From contig JAFWZR010000018.1 in assembly GCA_017522225.1 (NCBI GenBank), forward strand, positions 1 through 42,627: 42,627 bases of DNA. Reading direction: 5' to 3'. The translations under genes and the position numbers were made by a program. Of this stretch, positions 14,032 through 21,937 are shown in pieces. Numbering within the stretch: the stretch's first letter is position 1; the number at the start of each line of letters is the position of its first letter. Source of the DNA: Clostridia bacterium (GTDB lineage: Bacteria; Bacillota; Clostridia; Oscillospirales; Acutalibacteraceae). The notes under the pieces are model-generated. The model did no database searches and was not told the origin of the DNA. It worked only from the letters and a program-made list of their open reading frames with translations.

Positions 14032-15843
14032 TTAGAGCACTTCTGAGCCTGCAAAATCAAAGCTTGCAAACACACCGTTGCTTCTGTCATAGATAGTCCA
14101 TGTCTCGCAAAGACCTACCATTGAAAGAACACTGTTGTTGCCGAGACCGATCTGGAGGATGCCGTAAATTTCAGCATAACCGGAGATCGAGATCTCGCCT
14201 TCAACGTCCATACCTGCTGCTACTTCAGCAAGGTAGTCAACGGGAACTGCATATGTTGACTGGATAACGTTGCCGTTAGCATCAACAAACTTAGCGTGTG
14301 CCTCAACATAAGCACCGATACCGCCCCAAACTTCAACGTCGATTACTGTGTAACCGAAGAGACCAAGGCCAAGACCAAGACCAAGCTTGAGCTCGAAGTT
14401 ACCATAGATATCAACATTACGGTCAATAACGTTAACATCGTCAACCTTGCTTACCTTGTTGTTGATAACTGAAATGCCGTGGAATTCTTCTGATACAACT
14501 GTAATTGTCATTCTGCCGTTAACATTGATGTTAAGCATAATGTCAAAGTTGATTGTGAGAGGAGTTGTGCCAAGAGGAACAACAACTGTGAAGAGCTTGA
14601 TAGCTGATGTGTCAAACTCGCTGAGGAGATACTTGTTAACAAACTCCTCGAACTTGTTCTTACCTTCAAGCTTCTGGCCTGTTGTCTCAACTAACTCGCC
14701 GAACTCTTCATAATAAGAACCTGCAAGTGTTGTTGTGTCAACGAGGTCATACTCTGCGTTGAGGTAAGCTTCGTTGATGTTGAGCTGCTTGATGTTCATG
14801 TCAGCCTTAGCATCAACCTTAAGGTTTGTAAGAGAGTAATCCTTCTTAAGTGTAACACCGTCAACGATTGATGTTGCAACGCTGAAGTCAAGACCTGTCT
14901 TTGTAACCTTAGCGTCGATGTCGAAATCGCCGATTGAGAAGCTGATGTTACCGATTGTAACAAGGATACCGTGGATGATGTTGTCGATCTGCTCCTTTGA
15001 GAGACCTTCTGTGTCGAAGTAACCATTGCTGATAACTTCGCCGTTACCGTCGAGGATCATAGCTGTACCGAAGTTAACATCTGTTGAACCTTCGTAGTCG
15101 ATCTTCTCGATAACGTCGTCGATAGCAACTTCTGAGTTTGTAACGATCTTCTGACCGTCAACAACCTCTACAGACTCTGCCTTGTAAGCAGCACCTGTAA
15201 CGATAGCGTCTGACTGCTCGAGAACGTAGATGTCGCCCTCTTCGATGTCTGAAGCAGCGTCGAGAACGATAGCCTCGTCTGTTACTTCGTAATCTTCTAC
15301 TGTCTTAACGCCTTCTACGAGGTCAAGGTCCTCAAAAACGTCGCCGGGGATGAAGCGAAGACCTGCAGCAACTGCAATTGCAGCTGTGATGTCGTTTACT
15401 GACATAGCAGCAGTGCTTACTGTACCGTCTTCTTCAACGGGGATGATGCCATTAACAACAGCTGTGGAAACCTTTGCAATGTTTCTGAAATCGTCTGCGT
15501 TAGCAATTTCTGCTGTTTCGTCGATCTCAACGCCTGCAGCGTTTACAAGAACAGTTGCAACGAATTCTGTGTCAACAGGCTTGAAAACATCGATGAAGAT
15601 ATAGTCAACGAGAACGTCATATTCTGCAGCTGCAGCAACAGCTTCATAATACTCGTCGCCAGGCTTAACACCGAAGTAGATTTCGTCAGTGTCCTGAACC
15701 TGATAACCGAATGCTTCACCCACGTGTGCCAAGAACTCGCCTGTTTCCATTGTCTCTGTACCCGGCCATACGAAGCCCGGGAAGATGCTTGTCATAATGG
15801 TCATGATGATTGACAAGATGAATGAAATGATCTTAGTGGCCAT
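14032..15843 (-). CDS. Large acidic secreted protein with SLH-like N-terminal repeats
   Basis: The 603-residue protein begins with a hydrophobic export segment (residues 4-25, Ile/Met-rich). Residues about 30-175 contain two or three degenerate repeats of the SLH pattern: Glu-Phe-Leu-Ala...Tyr-Tyr-Glu-Ala-Val-Ala-Ala-Ala, then Phe-Lys-Pro-Val-Asp...Phe-Val-Ala-Thr-Val-Leu-Val-Asn-Ala-Ala-Gly, then a Val-Asn-Gly-Ile-Ile-Pro repeat. The remainder is beta-rich and very acidic, with an alternating Leu-Gly stretch near residue 490. No catalytic motif is recognised. The strong RBS AGGAGGAATTG, canonical promoter, strong terminator and regular codon use suggest an abundant cell-surface protein. SLH assignment is tentative because the canonical Ile-Thr-Arg-Ala-Glu motif is missing. 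Confidence 0.7.
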   Translation of the reverse strand: MATKIISFILSIIMTIMTSIFPGFVWPGTETMETGEFLAHVGEAFGYQVQDTDEIYFGVKPGDEYYEAVAAAAEYDVLVDYIFIDVFKPVDTEFVATVLVNAAGVEIDETAEIANADDFRNIAKVSTAVVNGIIPVEEDGTVSTAAMSVNDITAAIAVAAGLRFIPGDVFEDLDLVEGVKTVEDYEVTDEAIVLDAASDIEEGDIYVLEQSDAIVTGAAYKAESVEVVDGQKIVTNSEVAIDDVIEKIDYEGSTDVNFGTAMILDGNGEVISNGYFDTEGLSKEQIDNIIHGILVTIGNISFSIGDFDIDAKVTKTGLDFSVATSIVDGVTLKKDYSLTNLKVDAKADMNIKQLNINEAYLNAEYDLVDTTTLAGSYYEEFGELVETTGQKLEGKNKFEEFVNKYLLSEFDTSAIKLFTVVVPLGTTPLTINFDIMLNINVNGRMTITVVSEEFHGISVINNKVSKVDDVNVIDRNVDIYGNFELKLGLGLGLGLFGYTVIDVEVWGGIGAYVEAHAKFVDANGNVIQSTYAVPVDYLAEVAAGMDVEGEISISGYAEIYGILQIGLGNNSVLSMVGLCETWTIYDRSNGVFASFDFAGSEVL

Positions 15844-15973
15844 AACAATTCCTCCTAATAAAATATTTGAGGGTCACATTTCCTTTTGTTCTGAAAGTGG
15901 TATAACGTTAGTACCGCTTTGGAATAAAGCAAACCGTAGAATGCACCAAACGGAAACACTTTCCTCGATTGCA

Positions 15974-16002
15974 ATTATAATATAATTACTCGAAAAATTC
16001 AA
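15974..16002 (-). promoter_or_regulatory. Promoter of the acidic secreted-protein gene
   Basis: Leftward TTGAAT (15997-16002), 17 bp, TATAAT (15974-15979). The transcript would have a leader of about 125 nt with small hairpins such as GGAAA-GTG-TTTCC near 15951. The rest of 15844-16249 shows no gene. Confidence 0.75.
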
Positions 16003-16197
16003 TAAAAATTCAACAAATTTAATTAATTTTGGTAAAATTTAACGTTTTGCACAACATATTGTGCCTGAAGTGTCGGATAAACCGACTGTGTTTGTGCAAC
16101 TTGACAAAAAACAGGAAAAGTATAGTGAATACAAGAATGAATAATTCGTTTTGTTATAATTTTGTCAAAAAAATCCGTGTGTTCCATTACCATAATA

Positions 16198-16229
16198 ACA
16201 AAAAACGGCAGCCGTGTTACCGACTGCCG
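16198..16229 (-). terminator. Terminator of nifJ
   Basis: A 9-bp stem CGGCAGTCG/CGGCTGCCG (leftward, one G-U) with a 6-nt loop is followed by TTTTTTG. Confidence 0.9.
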
Positions 16230-16249
16230 AATTTGTATTGTTTAAGGAA

Positions 16250-19200
16250 TTATTCCTCTGTGCCGTAAAGCTTTGCGAGTCTCTCAAGGTGAGCATAACG
16301 ATCCTTAGCGTCTGCTTCAGCCTTTGCGAAGAGAGCTTCTGCTCTTTCGGGGAAGGAACGTGTAAGAGATGCATAACGAGCCTCGTTGAGGAGGAATGCA
16401 CGGTAGCCCTCTGTTGCCGGTGCCTTTGAATCCATTGAGAACGGATTCTTGCCCTCAGCCTTGAGTGCCGGGTTGTAGCGGAACATATTCCAGTAACCGC
16501 AGTCAACAGCCTTCTTCATTTCTGCCTGGCAGTTAACCATACCACCCTTGATTGAGTGCATTTCACAAGGAGCGTAACCGATGATGATTGACGGTCCCGG
16601 ATATGCTTCTGCTTCCATGATTGCCTTGAGTGTCTGGTTCATATCAGCACCCATAGCGATCTGTGCAACGTAAACGTAACCGTATGACATTGCGATTTCT
16701 GCAAGGCTCTTCTTAGCGATTGCCTTACCTGCTGCTGCGAACTGTGCAACCTGACCTACCTGTGAAGCCTTTGATGCCTGTCCGCCTGTATTTGAGTAAA
16801 CCTCTGTATCGAATACCATGATGTTTACATCCTCACCTGATGCGAGAACGTGGTCAACACCGCCGAAGCCGATGTCGTATGCCCAACCGTCGCCGCCGAA
16901 GATCCAAACTGACTTCTTTGAGAGGTATTCCTTCTGTGCAAGGATTTCCTTAGATGCGTCACAGCCGCACTTCTCAAGCTCTGCTACGAGAGCTTCTGTT
17001 GCAGCGCCGTTCTTTGCACCGTCAGAAACTGTTGCAAGGTAGCCTTCGCGAGCTGCCTTGAGCTCTGCTGTTGCCTTGTCGCACTCTGCAGCAGCCTTAA
17101 CCTTTTCGATGAGGCTGTTACGGATAGCGTTCTGGCCGAGGAACATACCAAAGCCGTGCTCTGCGTTGTCCTCGAAGAGTGAGTTAGCCCAAGCAGGACC
17201 GTGGCCGTTCTTGTCTGTTGTGTACGGTGATGTAGCTGCCGGACCGCCCCAGATTGATGAACAACCTGTTGCGTTGGAGATGTACATTCTGTCACCGAAG
17301 AGCTGTGTGATGAGACGAGCATAAGCTGTTTCAGCACAGCCTGCGCAAGAGCCTGAGAACTCAAGCAACGGCTTCTTATACTGGCTGGAGATAACTGTCA
17401 TCTTCTCTGTTGTCTCCGGCTTCTCTGTAACATTAGCTACACAGTAGTCAAATGCTGCCTGCTGTGCATCCTGGCTCTCACGAGATACCATAACGAGTGA
17501 ATTTGTCGGACAAACGCCTACGCAGACGCCGCAACCCATACAATCCATCGGTGATACTGCAAGAGTATAAGTGTAGTTTGTCTTTACGATCGGCTTCGGT
17601 GCCTTCTTCAATACGTCAGGAGCAGCTGCAACCTCTTCCTCTGTAAGAGCGAAGGGTCTGATTGTAGCGTGCGGACAAACATAAGCACACTTGTTACACT
17701 TTGCACAAGTTTCTGCATTCCACTCGGGAACCATAACTGCAACGCCGCGCTTCTCGTATGCTGATGCACCCTGCTCGAATGTACCGTCAGCGTGATCCAT
17801 AAAGTCTGAAACTGAAAGGCTGTAACCGTCCATACGGCCAACAGGCTTCATGATGCCGTCAACCATCTTTGTGAGCTTTGCAGGACCTTCTGTCTTTGTT
17901 TCAACAGCAACATCAGAAGCATCTGCCCACTCTGCGGGAACTTCGATTTCTACAAAAGCGGAAACACCTGCATCGATAGCATCCCAGTTGCACTTAACAA
18001 CATCGTCACCCTTCTTAGCGTATGACTTCTTAGCAGCTGCCTTCATGTAGTCAACAGCTTCCTCGATAGGCATAACCTTTGCAAGAGCAAAGAATGCAGC
18101 CTGAAGGATTGTGTTTGTTCTCTTACCCATACCAACCTTCTGAGCAAGGTCGATAGCATTAACTGTGTAGAGCTTGATGTTGTTCTTTGCGATGTACTGC
18201 TTTGTTTCAGCATTCATCTTCTCTGCAAGCTCTTCCTTGTCCCACTGGCAGTTGATAAGGAATACGCCGCCCGGCTTAACGTCGTTAACCATCTTGAAGC
18301 CCTTCTCGATGTATGAGGGGTTATGACAAGCAACGAAGTCTGCCTTGTTTACATAGTAGGGGCTCTTGATGGGTTTGTCACCGAAACGAAGGTGAGAAAC
18401 CGTGATACCGCCTGTCTTCTTTGAGTCATACTGGAAGTATGCCTGTACGAACTTATCAGTGTGGTCACCGATAATCTTGATTGAGTTCTTGTTAGCACCA
18501 ACTGTACCGTCACCGCCGAGGCCCCAGAACTTACACTCGATTGTGCCTTCTGCTGCTGTGTTCGGAGCTTCCTTCTCTTCAAGTGAGAGGTAAGTAACGT
18601 CGTCGTTGATACCGATTGTGAAGTGTGCCTTCGGAGCATCCTTTGCGAGCTCCTCGTATACTGCGAAGATGCTTGCCGGAGGAGTATCCTTTGAACCGAG
18701 ACCGTAACGGCCGCCGATTACCCGGATGCCTGACTTACCTGCTGCTGCAAGAGCTGCGATAACGTCGAGGTAGAGAGGCTCACCGATTGAGCCGGGCTCC
18801 TTTGTTCTGTCAAGAACAGCGAGCTTCTTACATGATGCGGGAACAGCCTCTGCAAACTTCTCTACTGAGAAAGGTCTGTAAAGACGAACCTTGATAAGAC
18901 CAACCTTCTCACCCTTAGCAAGGAGGTAGTCGATAACTTCTTCTGCAACGTCACAGATTGAACCCATAGCAACGATTACGTTCTCTGCGTCCTCTGCACC
19001 GTAGTAGTTGAAGAGCTTATAGTCTGTGCCAAGCTTTGCGTTAACCTTGTCCATGTACTTCTCAGCAATTGCGGGAACTGCATCATAGTACTTGTTACAA
19101 GCCTCACGGTGCTGGAAGAAGATGTCGTCGTTCTCGTGAGAACCGCGCATTACGGGATGCTCGGGGTTAAGTGCACGTGCACGGAATGCATTAACAGCAT

Positions 19201-19792
19201 CCATATCGCACATTTCCTTAAGATCCTCATAGTCCCAGATTTCAATCTTCTGAAGCTCGTGAGATGTACGGAAACCATCGAAGAAGTTGATGAACGGAAC
19301 ACGGCTTTCGATAGCTGTGAGGTGAGCGACTGCACCAAGGTCCATAACTTCCTGTGTGTTTGTTTCAGCAAGCATTGCGAAACCTGTCTGACGACAAGCG
19401 TAAACGTCTGAATGATCGCCGAAGATATTAAGAGCATGAGAAGCTACACAACGAGCAGATACATGGAATACGCTGGGAAGCAATTCACCTGCGATTTTGT
19501 ACATGTTCGGGATCATAAGAAGAAGACCCTGTGAAGCTGTGTAAGTTGTTGTCATAGCACCTGCTGCGAGTGAGCCGTGCACTGTACCTGCAGCACCAGC
19601 CTCTGACTGCATTTCTGCAACCTTAACTGTTGTGCCGAAGATGTTCTTTCTGCCCTGAGCTGACCACTGATCAACATAGTCTGCCATGGGGCTGGACGGA
19701 GTGATAGGATAGATACCTGCAACTTCTGTAAACGCATAAGATACGTGAGCAGCAGCGGTATTACCGTCCATGGTTTGTTTCATTCTTGCCAT
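16250..19792 (-). CDS. nifJ: Pyruvate:ferredoxin (flavodoxin) oxidoreductase
   Basis: The 1180-residue single-chain enzyme converts pyruvate and CoA to acetyl-CoA and CO2, reducing ferredoxin; it is the main pyruvate-oxidising step in anaerobic Clostridia. Domains in order are: the pyrimidine-binding domain with Tyr-Pro-Ile-Thr-Pro-Ser-Ser, a transketolase-C-like domain with Gly-Gly-Arg-Tyr-Gly-Leu-Gly-Ser-Lys, the gamma domain with Gly-Gly-Asp-Gly-Thr-Val-Gly-Ala-Asn, two 4Fe-4S clusters (Cys-Ala-Lys-Cys-Asn-Lys-Cys...Cys-Pro and Cys-Met-Gly-Cys-Gly-Val-Cys...Cys-Pro), then the TPP domain with Ser-Gly-Ser-Cys-Ala-Gly-Cys-Ala-Glu-Thr and Gly-Gly-Asp-Gly-Trp-Ala-Tyr-Asp-Ile. The length is full. 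The ATG has AGGGAGGAAAAAC upstream. It is monocistronic between a good promoter and terminator. Confidence 0.97.
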   Translation of the reverse strand: MARMKQTMDGNTAAAHVSYAFTEVAGIYPITPSSPMADYVDQWSAQGRKNIFGTTVKVAEMQSEAGAAGTVHGSLAAGAMTTTYTASQGLLLMIPNMYKIAGELLPSVFHVSARCVASHALNIFGDHSDVYACRQTGFAMLAETNTQEVMDLGAVAHLTAIESRVPFINFFDGFRTSHELQKIEIWDYEDLKEMCDMDAVNAFRARALNPEHPVMRGSHENDDIFFQHREACNKYYDAVPAIAEKYMDKVNAKLGTDYKLFNYYGAEDAENVIVAMGSICDVAEEVIDYLLAKGEKVGLIKVRLYRPFSVEKFAEAVPASCKKLAVLDRTKEPGSIGEPLYLDVIAALAAAGKSGIRVIGGRYGLGSKDTPPASIFAVYEELAKDAPKAHFTIGINDDVTYLSLEEKEAPNTAAEGTIECKFWGLGGDGTVGANKNSIKIIGDHTDKFVQAYFQYDSKKTGGITVSHLRFGDKPIKSPYYVNKADFVACHNPSYIEKGFKMVNDVKPGGVFLINCQWDKEELAEKMNAETKQYIAKNNIKLYTVNAIDLAQKVGMGKRTNTILQAAFFALAKVMPIEEAVDYMKAAAKKSYAKKGDDVVKCNWDAIDAGVSAFVEIEVPAEWADASDVAVETKTEGPAKLTKMVDGIMKPVGRMDGYSLSVSDFMDHADGTFEQGASAYEKRGVAVMVPEWNAETCAKCNKCAYVCPHATIRPFALTEEEVAAAPDVLKKAPKPIVKTNYTYTLAVSPMDCMGCGVCVGVCPTNSLVMVSRESQDAQQAAFDYCVANVTEKPETTEKMTVISSQYKKPLLEFSGSCAGCAETAYARLITQLFGDRMYISNATGCSSIWGGPAATSPYTTDKNGHGPAWANSLFEDNAEHGFGMFLGQNAIRNSLIEKVKAAAECDKATAELKAAREGYLATVSDGAKNGAATEALVAELEKCGCDASKEILAQKEYLSKKSVWIFGGDGWAYDIGFGGVDHVLASGEDVNIMVFDTEVYSNTGGQASKASQVGQVAQFAAAGKAIAKKSLAEIAMSYGYVYVAQIAMGADMNQTLKAIMEAEAYPGPSIIIGYAPCEMHSIKGGMVNCQAEMKKAVDCGYWNMFRYNPALKAEGKNPFSMDSKAPATEGYRAFLLNEARYASLTRSFPERAEALFAKAEADAKDRYAHLERLAKLYGTEE

Positions 19793-19849
19793 TGGTTTTT
19801 CCTCCCTAAATTTATTGATAAATTCAGTAATCTTAGTTTACCACCGTAA

Positions 19850-19878
19850 ATGATAACACTTTTATCTCAAGATGTAAA
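19850..19878 (-). promoter_or_regulatory. Promoter of nifJ
   Basis: Leftward TTTACA (19873-19878), 17 bp, TATCAT (19850-19855), about 58 bp before the nifJ ATG. Confidence 0.7.
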
Positions 19879-19981
19879 CCTCTAAACACGAAAAAATTTT
19901 GTCAAATCTGGTTTTTTATTCAGACTGTTTTTTGTATAAGTTGTTAAATTTTTATCATTTTCAGATTTTGCAGCTTTTCTG

Positions 19982-20010
19982 TTGTTTTTTGTCAAAGTCT
20001 GTTTTATAAT
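19982..20010 (+). promoter_or_regulatory. Promoter of the NYN nuclease gene
   Basis: TATAAT (20005-20010) with TTGTTT 17 bp upstream (19982-19987). A second overlapping TATAAT follows at 20010-20015 with TTGTCA 15 bp before it. The exact pairing is uncertain. Confidence 0.55.
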
Positions 20011-20062
20011 ATAATTTGCGGCAGATTATTATTTCTGTTAGTATTGTGAAAGGTGAATAAAA

Positions 20063-21502
20063 ATGGCAAAAGGAATAAACAGCTTAGAAGATCTGGCAGA
20101 TATCGAGCTTGAAGAAGAGGAAGATGCAGAAGACTTACCGCAGATATCTGACAAATCCATTTACAGACGCCACTCAAAAAGCATCGCTCTGACAATCGGA
20201 TTTTTATTGGGCATTACCGATGATGCTATTATGATGCGTCTTGAAAACCCGGAAGAATATATTCCCATAAAAGAAACAATGGAAAAAGACAGCGACGCCG
20301 TGGCTATACGGCATCTTAACAATATCCGGTCAAACCTTATGCTTCACTTCAAAGATGTAAGCAGAAATTTGCATAACATAGGCATAGACTTTATCCCGGT
20401 CTACGAAATGGAGGAATTTAAAGAGGATTTCAAAGCATTAAACAGAATGTCAATTTATATATCCACCGGAAGGCCGGACATAAATGAATATATCAAAAAC
20501 ATAAACTTTGAAATTTCAAAACGAATCGACAAAATGGAAAAATACTTCCCGGATTGGGTAAGATTCAAGCATATCCGTAATATGTTTATGATGCCCAAGC
20601 AAATTCCGGAAGAAAGAAAAAAATTCCAGGTTCACAAAAGTTTTTATCCGTTCCAGCGATATTTTTACTGGAAGCATCCGTTTGATGTGGGATATCTCCT
20701 TACAACAGATGCGGATGTGTTGACCATTGCATACGGTAACGGCAACGAGATTTTTACAGACCACGACAGAGTTTCCGATGCAAGCGACCTTGTTAAGAAT
20801 AACGTAAATGAATTTATAAATTCAGCGACAAAAATTCAGGTTTTCATTGACGGTGAAAACGCTGACCCGTACAGATTCGCTTCTGCGATTGACGGTCTGA
20901 ATGACGACGAGGTCAAGAAAATCAATAAAATCGTAATTTATTATGACAGCGAATATACCACAAAGGCGTGGACCATGCTCAAGCATTTCACCTTCGGTGT
21001 AGAGGTTGAGGCAATTCCCGTTGAGCGTATACGCGAGGACAAATCTCTTGTTGACCACCGTCTGGTTATGGGCGTTTCAAGGGCACTTTACAGAGACAAT
21101 GTCGACTCAATCATCCTCGTTTCCAGTGACTCTGATTTCTGGTCGGTAATAGATGCATCCGAGGATTCGATAAGATATCTTGTTATGGTTGAAAGCGAAA
21201 AGTGCGGCCACGAATTCAAGTCGCTCCTTCGTGATAAGGAGATTTTCTATTGCTATCTTGATAATTTTATGACTCCTGATGACGACAGCTTCTTTGCACT
21301 TGTTTTCAAGTCAGAGCTTAAAAAGCTGCTGAAGGAGCAGCTGCAGCTCGGCAGTGCAACAAAGCTTTTTACTGAGGCGCTTACCGCCTGCAGAGCAAAT
21401 GTATCTACCGCTGAGGAAGATATGCTGTTTGAAAAATATATGAAAACGCTTTCCCTCGGGGTTGACAAGGAAGGTAACTTTTTTGTTGAGATAGCAGATT
21501 GA
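20063..21502 (+). CDS. NYN (PIN-like) domain protein, probable ribonuclease
   Basis: The protein has 479 residues. A NYN domain lies at about residues 255-400: Val-Phe-Ile-Asp263-Gly-Glu-Asn, Ile-Val-Ile-Tyr-Tyr-Asp-Ser-Glu near 290, Asp331-His, and Val-Ser-Ser-Asp356-Ser-Asp358-Phe. These acidic residues are the metal-binding cluster of NYN/PIN nucleases. The N-terminus (residues 8-25) is an acidic low-complexity stretch. Residues 35-250 are a long mostly helical region rich in Lys, Tyr and Phe that I do not recognise, and a C-terminal helical region follows the nuclease. No signal peptide, so cytoplasmic. The ATG has GAAAGGTGA upstream. It is a single-gene unit with its own promoter and terminator. 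RNase activity is inferred from the family; the RNA target is unknown. Confidence 0.78.
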   Translation: MAKGINSLEDLADIELEEEEDAEDLPQISDKSIYRRHSKSIALTIGFLLGITDDAIMMRLENPEEYIPIKETMEKDSDAVAIRHLNNIRSNLMLHFKDVSRNLHNIGIDFIPVYEMEEFKEDFKALNRMSIYISTGRPDINEYIKNINFEISKRIDKMEKYFPDWVRFKHIRNMFMMPKQIPEERKKFQVHKSFYPFQRYFYWKHPFDVGYLLTTDADVLTIAYGNGNEIFTDHDRVSDASDLVKNNVNEFINSATKIQVFIDGENADPYRFASAIDGLNDDEVKKINKIVIYYDSEYTTKAWTMLKHFTFGVEVEAIPVERIREDKSLVDHRLVMGVSRALYRDNVDSIILVSSDSDFWSVIDASEDSIRYLVMVESEKCGHEFKSLLRDKEIFYCYLDNFMTPDDDSFFALVFKSELKKLLKEQLQLGSATKLFTEALTACRANVSTAEEDMLFEKYMKTLSLGVDKEGNFFVEIAD

Positions 21503-21541
21503 TTGCCCGAAAATCACAAAACATAAATTGAATCTTATGTT

Positions 21542-21577
21542 CATCGCAGACATAAAATACTGTCTGCGATGTTTTTA
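21542..21577 (+). terminator. Terminator of the NYN gene
   Basis: A perfect 11-bp stem (CATCGCAGACA and complement, 21542-21552/21561-21571) with an 8-nt loop is followed by TTTTTA. Confidence 0.92.
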
Positions 21578-21622
21578 TCTGTGTTTGTGTGTTCTGCGGA
21601 CAAAATCAATCGCTCTTTTCCC

Positions 21623-21651
21623 TTGACACCGCAACACTTTTGTGTTATCTT
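21623..21651 (+). promoter_or_regulatory. Promoter of the T-box/ileS unit
   Basis: TTGACA (21623-21628), 17 bp, TATCTT (21646-21651). Confidence 0.82.
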
Positions 21652-21670
21652 TATTTATAATGTAATAATA

Positions 21671-21899
21671 AATGGCGTTGACGAAGACAGTAAGCCTTGC
21701 GTGAAGTTGAAGCGAATCGGGGACGGTGTGAGCCCGGTATGATGTACGCATTGACGAAAATCACTTCCGAGCTTCGGGCTGAAAGCAGTAAGCCTTGACG
21801 GTTTTCCCCCGTTACAGGGAACGCATATTGTTGTATGTTGAATAGGTGGTTACGAGTTTTGTCTCGTCCTGTTTCACACGGGACGGGATTTTTTATTTT
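21671..21899 (+). ncRNA. T-box riboswitch, isoleucine type
   Basis: The leader has the T-box layout. An early GAAGACAGTA (AGTA at 21689-21692) is the 5' side of the Stem I specifier loop. The facing GACGAAAATCA supplies a candidate specifier codon ATC (Ile) at 21760-21762. A degenerate T-box sequence, AATAGGTGGTTACGAG, is at 21841-21856. It ends in a terminator stem (TCTCGTCCTGT with ACGGGACGGGA, 21862-21888) and an AT-rich T-run. Uncharged tRNA-Ile is expected to stabilise the antiterminator and turn on ileS. Stem boundaries were not computed. Confidence 0.88.
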
Positions 21900-21937
21900 G
21901 CAACTAAATCTTCCTAAATTTTAAAGGAGTGTATCGA

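Noticed and set aside
14365-14400. Tandem repeat coding for alternating Leu-Gly
   Set aside because: Only four or five short units within a beta-rich region; ordinary low complexity.
16029-16268. Rightward 79-codon ORF between the acidic protein gene and nifJ
   Set aside because: No RBS or family resemblance; covers the nifJ terminator.
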